Made by a program: the position numbers and the translations under genes
Shown: positions 59,302 through 64,000 of the stretch, piece by piece
Layout: every line of letters starts with the position of its first letter
Numbering within the stretch: the stretch's first letter is position 1
Assembly (NCBI RefSeq): GCF_024753205.1
Contig: NZ_JANUGZ010000001.1
Coordinates: 620,001 to 684,000 of the forward strand
Direction of reading: 5' to 3'
DNA length: 64,000 bases
DNA from: Massilia aurea
Lineage (GTDB): Bacteria > Pseudomonadota > Gammaproteobacteria > Burkholderiales > Burkholderiaceae_D
Notes under the pieces: model-generated
Databases searched by the model: none
Told to the model about the DNA's origin: nothing
What the model saw: the letters and a program-made list of their open reading frames with translations, nothing else

Positions 59302-59628
59302 GGTGTGGCGGACGGAGAAAGCGATACTGTACATTTATCCAGTACCAAACCACAAGTGCTAAATCGCGCGACCGCGGGCAGAGCGTTCGCGTGACATCGG
59401 GCACGGATTACCGTGCCAGCGCCAGGCCATGGACAAATAAAACCGTTCTGGATATCCACAAAGTCTGTGAATAACTATGTGGAAAAGCGGGGGCTTGACA
59501 CGCTGGACATGGCCTGCGGGGCGGCTTTCAACAAGTTGCCTATTGGGGAGGCATCGACGGTGACAACTGCAGATTTGTCCCAAACAAAGGGGCCCGCACC
59601 CTTGACAGCGCCCGCGCCGCTGTGCGGA
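59302..59628. other. 327-bp gap between the helicase gene and a small ORF
   Basis: The region contains the helicase promoter and repeat block B (59452-59553). Nothing else is recognised; short frames here lack ribosome sites. Confidence 0.6.
59452..59553 (+). repeat. Intergenic repeat B with DnaA-box-like motifs
   Basis: ATATCCACA (59452), TGTGAATAA (59466) and TGTGGAAAA (59478) sit in the same order and spacing as in block A, followed by CTTGACA and TTTCAACAAGTTGCC...GAGGCA. Overall identity to block A is about 70% with two compensating single-base shifts. Confidence 0.7.
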
Positions 59629-59847
59629 TTACGCCAGTACGCGGCGCCGTTCGGGCTCGAGCAAAACACGCTCGATGACCTTCGGCCGCACACCGTTGGA
59701 CTTCAGGTATTCGACCGCCGGCACGACGCCGAGTTCGCCCAACGTGGCAATGCCACGTGTGACGACATCGCGCTGGCCGGCATTGGATCGCAACTCGGAC
59801 ACGCTGGCAGCGCGTGGATGGATGTCTTGCGCGTGCAGTGGTTTCAT
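59629..59847 (-). CDS. Small hypothetical protein
   Basis: A 72-residue hydrophilic protein (MKPLHAQDIHPRAASVSELRSNAGQRDVVTRG, then LGELGVVPAVEYLKSNGVRPKVIERVLLEPERRRVLA). GGAG eight bases before ATG 59847 and a mixed alpha-helical composition support it. The middle and end look like a small helical domain with a positively charged C-terminus. I do not recognise a family. It is divergent from the chromate transporter genes, 141 bp apart. Confidence 0.65.
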   Translation of the reverse strand: MKPLHAQDIHPRAASVSELRSNAGQRDVVTRGIATLGELGVVPAVEYLKSNGVRPKVIERVLLEPERRRVLA

Positions 59848-59988
59848 CGCTGAACTCCGGTAATGGTGGATGTGTCATGCACCACGATTATTGGCGAAGT
59901 AAATCCAAAGTCAATGGCAAACGTGTATCAGTCCGCGAATACAAGGTCATGCCGAGCGTGAGCACGGCGCAACGGCGATAATAACGGG

Positions 59989-60597
59989 ATGAGCCAATCG
60001 CCCCTTCCCTCCCCAAACGCGCCGCCGGACGCCGCCGCAGCAGCCCACCCGGTGCCCACCTCATGCACCGACCTGTTCGTCTCGTTCACGCTGATCGCCC
60101 TGCAGGGCTTTGGCGGTGTGCTGGCCGTGATCCAGCGCGAAATGGTCGAGCGCAAACGCTGGCTGAGCAATGAAGAATTCATCGAAGAATGGTCGGTCGC
60201 GCAAATCCTGCCGGGGCCGAACGTGTGCAACCTGGCGCTGATGATCGGCCAGCGCCATTTCGGCCTGGCCGGCGCGATGAGCGCACTGGCCGGCTTGCTG
60301 GCGGCGCCGCTGGTCGTGGTGCTGGCGCTGGCCCTGGTATATGCGCGCTTCGCCGACGTGCCACAGGTCCAGGGGGCGCTGCGCGGCATGGCGGCCGTCG
60401 CTGCAGGCCTGGTGGCGGCCACTGGCCTGAAGATGTCGGCCGCGCTGGGCAAGAACGTGCTGCCGCTCATCGTCTGCGTACTTATCGCCGCAGTCGCCTT
60501 CGTGCTGCTGGCCTGGGTGCGGGTTCCACTGGCGGCCGTCGTACTCGGACTCGGTGGCCTGGGCTGCGTACTGGCCTGGCGCAGGCTCACCCCATGA
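59989..60597 (+). CDS. Short-chain chromate transporter ChrA, first subunit
   Basis: A 202-residue half-length ChrA. LFVSFTLIALQGFGGVLAVIQREMVERKRWLSNEEFIEEWSVAQILPGPNVCNLALMIG is the CHR-domain signature (GFGG, PGPN). About five membrane segments follow. Short ChrA proteins act as pairs; the next gene encodes the second half in the same operon, overlapping by 4 bp (ATGA). The pair is expected to export chromate or another oxyanion from the cytoplasm, though substrates of short pairs vary. Confidence 0.9.
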   Translation: MSQSPLPSPNAPPDAAAAAHPVPTSCTDLFVSFTLIALQGFGGVLAVIQREMVERKRWLSNEEFIEEWSVAQILPGPNVCNLALMIGQRHFGLAGAMSALAGLLAAPLVVVLALALVYARFADVPQVQGALRGMAAVAAGLVAATGLKMSAALGKNVLPLIVCVLIAAVAFVLLAWVRVPLAAVVLGLGGLGCVLAWRRLTP

Positions 60598-61175
60598 GCG
60601 CGCCGCAGCTCGTCTTTACGTGGCACGACTGGGTCAGCCTGTTCACGCACTTTCTGGGGCTGTCGCTGATGTCCCTCGGCGGCGCGATCTCGACCACGTC
60701 CGAGATGCAGCGCTATCTGGTCGAGCGCCAGGGCTGGCTGACACCGGCGCAGTTTGGCGACTCGGTGGCGCTCGCGCAATCGTCGCCCGGCCCGAATGTG
60801 CTGTTCGTGGCGCTGCTGGGCTGGAACGTCGGCCTGAACAATGGCAGCACGGCGGCCGCGCTCTGCGGCGTGGTCATCGCGATGATCGGCATCATGCTGC
60901 CGTCGACCGTGTTTACCTATCAGGTGGCGCAGTGGGCGCATCGCAATCGCGAACGGCGGGCCGTGCGCGCCTTCAAGCAGGGCATGGCCCCGCTCGTCAT
61001 TGCGATGCTGCTGTCGACCGCCTGGCTGCTGGCCTCGGGCAGCGGCGCCGGTCCGGACCACTGGCCACTGTGGCTGCTGTCGGCGGCCAGCTGCATCGTC
61101 ATCTGGCGCACCCGCCTGCACCTGCTGTGGATGCTGGCGTCCGGCGCCGTGCTCGGCGCACTCCAGCTGGTGTAG
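60594..61175 (+). CDS. Short-chain chromate transporter ChrA, second subunit
   Basis: A 193-residue CHR-domain protein: LFTHFLGLSLMSLGGAISTTSEMQRYLVERQGWLTPAQFGDSVALAQSSPGPNVLFVALLGW has the same motif order as its partner, with SLGGA replacing GFGG. Membrane topology should be opposite to that of the first subunit, as in known short ChrA pairs. It overlaps the upstream stop in ATGA and lies 55 bp before fghA. Confidence 0.9.
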   Translation: MSAPQLVFTWHDWVSLFTHFLGLSLMSLGGAISTTSEMQRYLVERQGWLTPAQFGDSVALAQSSPGPNVLFVALLGWNVGLNNGSTAAALCGVVIAMIGIMLPSTVFTYQVAQWAHRNRERRAVRAFKQGMAPLVIAMLLSTAWLLASGSGAGPDHWPLWLLSAASCIVIWRTRLHLLWMLASGAVLGALQLV

Positions 61176-61230
61176 TTGGCATGCCTTCGCAGGACGCGGC
61201 ATACTGGCCGCATCTTTCACTGCCCCCCAC

Positions 61231-62088
61231 ATGATGATGTCCGAACTCCTGAACCAACATGCCTGCTTCGGCGGCGAGCAGCGTTTTTACCAGCACGACT
61301 CCAGCGCCATCGGCTTGCCGATGAAGTTTTCGGTGTACCTGCCGCCCGAGGCCACCGAGGCCAGCGGCAAGAAGCTGCCGGTGCTGTTCTACCTGGCCGG
61401 CCTGACCTGTACCGAAGAAACGTTCATGACCAAGGCCGGCGCCCAGCGCGTGGCGAGCGAACTGGGCATCATCCTGGTGGCGCCCGACACCAGCCCGCGC
61501 GGTGCCAACGTGCCAGGCGAGACCGACAGCTGGGACTTCGGCGTCGGCGCCGGCTTCTACCTTGACGCCACCGAAGCGCCATGGTCGATCCATTACCGCA
61601 TGCACAGCTACCTGCTCGAACTGCACACGCTGGTGCTTGATCTGCTGCCGGCCGATCCGGCGCGCGTGGGCATCTTCGGCCATTCGATGGGCGGGCACGG
61701 CGCGCTCGTCATGGCGCTGCGCCACCCGGAGCTGTTCCGTTCGGTGTCGGCGTTTGCACCCATCGCCGCACCAAGCCGCTGCCCATGGGGCGTCAAAGCC
61801 TTTGGCGGCTATCTGGGCCCGGATGAAAGCACCTGGCAACAATATGACGCCAGCGCGCTGATGGCGCAGCAGGAAACGGCGCCCTTCCCGGACGGTATCC
61901 TGATTGACCAGGGCCTGGGCGACAAGTTCCTGCCCGAGCAGTTGCGGCCGGAAGCCTTCGAAGGCGCCTGCGCCCGCATCGGCCAGCCGCTCACGCTGCG
62001 CCGCCAGCCAGGCTATGACCACGGCTACTACTTCATCTCGACCTTCGTCGAAGACCATCTGCGTTTCCACGCACGTCAGCTCGGCTGA
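61231..62088 (+). CDS. fghA: S-formylglutathione hydrolase
   Basis: A 285-residue esterase D family enzyme. FYLAGLTCTEETFMTKAGAQRVASELG carries the oxyanion cysteine region, GIFGHSMGGHGALVMALRHPELF the nucleophile Ser, DQGLGDKFL the acid Asp, and GYDHGYYFISTFVEDHLRFH the His. It hydrolyses S-formylglutathione to formate and glutathione in the formaldehyde route. No glutathione-dependent formaldehyde dehydrogenase (adhC/frmA) is next to it. Three ATGs in a row (61231, 61234, 61237) make the exact start uncertain. It ends with a terminator. Confidence 0.94.
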   Translation: MMMSELLNQHACFGGEQRFYQHDSSAIGLPMKFSVYLPPEATEASGKKLPVLFYLAGLTCTEETFMTKAGAQRVASELGIILVAPDTSPRGANVPGETDSWDFGVGAGFYLDATEAPWSIHYRMHSYLLELHTLVLDLLPADPARVGIFGHSMGGHGALVMALRHPELFRSVSAFAPIAAPSRCPWGVKAFGGYLGPDESTWQQYDASALMAQQETAPFPDGILIDQGLGDKFLPEQLRPEAFEGACARIGQPLTLRRQPGYDHGYYFISTFVEDHLRFHARQLG

Positions 62089-62395
62089 TTCTTGGCGGCT
62101 TCAGCCAGGCTGAAGCCGTTTTCCCGTACGCTCCCTTCTCCGCTCTCCCGCCTCCTGTTGTCGTGCCATTCGCTCGCGACCTGTCCGCAGTGATTACTGT
62201 CTGATAACTGCAACAAAGACAGTCATTCTTTAGATCATCTTAAGGCAAGTGACAATCGCCATAGTCACAAAGTTTCCGTAAGGATACAATGCTTTCTTAA
62301 AATTCCCATCCGCATCCCGTCATTCCTGCCCGGCCCGCCTGGCTCGCCACGATGCACATCCCCACTTCACGTTCGTCAAACACGTCAATAAAAAG
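62089..62395. other. 307-bp gap between fghA and the chemoreceptor gene
   Basis: It holds the fghA terminator (62096-62122), then about 270 bp of AT-richer DNA that must contain the chemoreceptor promoter. I see no clear sigma70 or sigma28 motif and no coding sequence. Confidence 0.55.
62096..62122 (+). terminator. Intrinsic terminator of fghA
   Basis: CGGCTTCAGCC and its complement are separated by one base (the innermost pairs form the loop), followed by TTTT, 7 bp after the stop codon. Confidence 0.8.
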
Positions 62396-64000
62396 ATGAA
62401 ACTCAGCTTCCGTACCAAACTCTACCTGCCACTCGTTCTGAGCTGGTTGTGCCTGTCAGTGATGGCGATTCTTCATGTGTACGAAAGTAACGCCCAGCGT
62501 CTCGAGGAACGTAAAATCGCGCTGAGATTTGCGACCGATGTCGGCATGTCCACCGTCAAGGAATACGCGGAACTGGCGTCATCTGGCGCGATGAGCGTCG
62601 CAGAAGCACAGCAGCAAGCCCTCAAACGTCTGAAGTCCATGCGTTACGGGAAGGATGGCTATTACACGGTCGTCGATTCAGCCCCGAAAATGCTGATGCA
62701 CCCGGTCAAGGCAGAGCTGATCGGCAAGGACCTGAGCGACTTCAAGGATACCAACGGCACCTACTTGTACCGCAACGTGGCGGCCATTGCCAAAGCCAGC
62801 GGAGAAGGCTGGGTTGAATACGTCTGGCCCAAGCCAGGCAACCCGGACCAGCAGCAGGTGTTCCCGAAAGGCGCCTATGTGCTCACCTACAAGCCGTGGG
62901 ACTGGACCTTCATGACGGGTCTCTACATGGATGACCTGCATGACGCGTTTGTTGGCGACCTGTGGCGCGCCGTCGTCTTCCTGGCGATTTGCGGTGTGAT
63001 CCTGAGCACGATTGTGTTGCTGGTACTGCGTAATATCACACACTCGATCCGCCAGGCAGTCAGTGCAGCGGATGCCGTGGCCGGCGGCGACCTGACCCAT
63101 CACATCACGATCGAAGGCAAGGACGAGATCGCGCAACTGATGTCGTCGCTTGACAGAATGCAGCAAGGCCTTGCCAACGTCGTGAGCGAAGTACGCCAGG
63201 GCACGGACGCCATCGCCGCCGCTTCATCGCAGATTGCGCAAGGCAATCTCGATCTGTCGGCGCGTACCGAGCAGCAGGTCGCTTCGCTCGACAAAACCAC
63301 CGCGTCGATGGAAACGCTGGCCGGCACGGTACGCGAGAACGGCGAGTATGCGCGCCAGGCCAACACGCTGGCGCTGTCGGCGTCCGATGTAGCAACCCAC
63401 GGCGGCACGATCGTTTCTCAAGTTGTCACGACGATGGCGTCGATCAATGCCTCATCGACCAAGATCGTCGACATCATCAGCGTCATCGATGGCATCGCCT
63501 TCCAGACCAATATCCTGGCGTTGAACGCTGCCGTCGAAGCAGCACGGGCGGGTGAACAGGGCCGCGGCTTTGCGGTCGTGGCCGCTGAAGTGCGCAACCT
63601 GGCCCAGCGCTCGGCTGCAGCGGCCAGGGACGTCAAGACGCTGATCAGCGACTCGGTTGCGACGGTCGAGGCAGGCAGCAAACTGGTCGGCGAAGCGGGC
63701 AGCACGATGGATGACATCGTCGCGAGCGTCAAGCGCGTGACGGATATCATCGGAGAAATCGCGGATGCCGGCCAAGCGCAGCAGGTGGAGCTGAAACAAA
63801 TCAACGACACCATTCTCGACATGGACAGCACGATGCAGCAAAACGCAGCGCTGGTCGAAGAAGCGGCATCGGCGTCTGCATCGCTGCACATGCAGGCACA
63901 TAACCTGACCGGTGCAGTCAGCCTGTTCAAGCTGACGGCAAGCCAGCTTCACCCGGGCACGGCGCCTCGCCTTGCACTGACTTCACGCGCCAACAACTGA
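62396..64000 (+). CDS. Methyl-accepting chemotaxis protein with sCache sensor
   Basis: A 534-residue receptor. Helix 1 (LYLPLVLSWLCLSVMAILHV) and helix 2 (AVVFLAICGVILSTIVLLVLRN) flank a periplasmic sCache_2 domain with RLKSMRYGKDGYYTVVDSAPKMLMHPVKAELIGKDLSDFKD and YVLTYKPWDWTFMTGLYMDDL. A HAMP domain follows and the signalling hairpin tip reads IDGIAFQTNILALNAAVEAARAGEQGRGFAVVAAEVRNLAQRSA. It signals through CheW-CheA. No C-terminal CheR-docking pentapeptide is present. The stop is the last codon of the window. Confidence 0.95.
   Translation: MKLSFRTKLYLPLVLSWLCLSVMAILHVYESNAQRLEERKIALRFATDVGMSTVKEYAELASSGAMSVAEAQQQALKRLKSMRYGKDGYYTVVDSAPKMLMHPVKAELIGKDLSDFKDTNGTYLYRNVAAIAKASGEGWVEYVWPKPGNPDQQQVFPKGAYVLTYKPWDWTFMTGLYMDDLHDAFVGDLWRAVVFLAICGVILSTIVLLVLRNITHSIRQAVSAADAVAGGDLTHHITIEGKDEIAQLMSSLDRMQQGLANVVSEVRQGTDAIAAASSQIAQGNLDLSARTEQQVASLDKTTASMETLAGTVRENGEYARQANTLALSASDVATHGGTIVSQVVTTMASINASSTKIVDIISVIDGIAFQTNILALNAAVEAARAGEQGRGFAVVAAEVRNLAQRSAAAARDVKTLISDSVATVEAGSKLVGEAGSTMDDIVASVKRVTDIIGEIADAGQAQQVELKQINDTILDMDSTMQQNAALVEEAASASASLHMQAHNLTGAVSLFKLTASQLHPGTAPRLALTSRANN

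Noticed and set aside
55490..59394. Long plus-strand frames opposite the MFS and helicase genes
   Set aside because: Shadows with His/Arg/Gln-rich composition; both minus-strand genes are well supported.
1..64000. CRISPR arrays, tRNA or rRNA genes
   Set aside because: Read through on both strands for spaced short repeats, cloverleaf-like stems with CCA ends and rRNA core motifs; none was found, though no dedicated search tool was used.

Overview
The window is about 65% GC and dense with short intergenic gaps. Its genes point to a betaproteobacterium of the Oxalobacteraceae, most like Massilia, Duganella or Janthinobacterium: a separate RelA synthetase, a ScoAB/BdhA ketone-body route, a DctA carrier, a complete RecBCD, short paired ChrA proteins and a LuxI/RsaL/LuxR module. 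The genus is inferred from gene content and protein style, not from a marker gene. I found no rRNA, tRNA or CRISPR.

Layout. 1-6144: the end of a pyridine-nucleotide disulfide oxidoreductase, then minus-strand genes for an Mla-like lipid transport set (permease, MlaD, lipoprotein), RelA, a RidA-like protein and an alpha/beta hydrolase. 6282-8541: bdhA and dctA. 8599-9667: a complete IS1595-family element abutting the dctA terminator. 9762-12412: a GAF and receiver protein pair, then a BlaI-type repressor with an M56 peptidase carrying a TonB-like tail. 12549-17420: scoA/scoB, a PAS-LuxR regulator, and a coupled SDR, hotdog thioesterase and MIO ammonia-lyase unit. 17603-29379: ETF-ubiquinone oxidoreductase, a periplasmic amino-acid binding protein, a Gfo/Idh/MocA oxidoreductase divergent from a gluconolactonase-like protein, a phosphodiesterase, DUF378, DUF882, acetyltransferases, Sbp, PbpG and a DsbA homologue. 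29469-38466: recC-recB-recD. 38539-43501: a hybrid sensor kinase followed by a quorum-sensing locus laid out like Pseudomonas lasR-rsaL-lasI.

44666-54779 is a foreign island of about 10.1 kb. It sits between two copies of a 517-bp segment that are about 96% identical and contain the end of an HD-phosphohydrolase gene and the end of a convergent MFS transporter gene. The island carries a truncated XRE regulator, two unrecognised proteins (one with paired CxxC modules resembling HNH folds), a PD-(D/E)XK nuclease candidate, and a 1617-residue protein with an N-terminal nuclease-like domain, a STAND-like P-loop ATPase and a long helical tail. The last two are coupled by a 4-bp GTGA overlap. This looks like an anti-phage module and is the best candidate for an undescribed system here.

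55250-64000 returns to host-like sequence: the MFS sugar porter, a UvrD-type helicase gene bracketed by two related DnaA-box-like repeats, a small unknown protein, paired chromate transporters, S-formylglutathione hydrolase and a methyl-accepting chemotaxis protein ending on the last base.

Links between genes: BdhA oxidises 3-hydroxybutyrate to acetoacetate and ScoAB activates it to acetoacetyl-CoA, which fits storage-polymer or ketone use. DctA would supply succinate. RecBCD and the island's nucleases both bear on foreign DNA. Long open frames opposite recBC, the sensor kinase, relA and uvrD are GC-driven shadows and are omitted.
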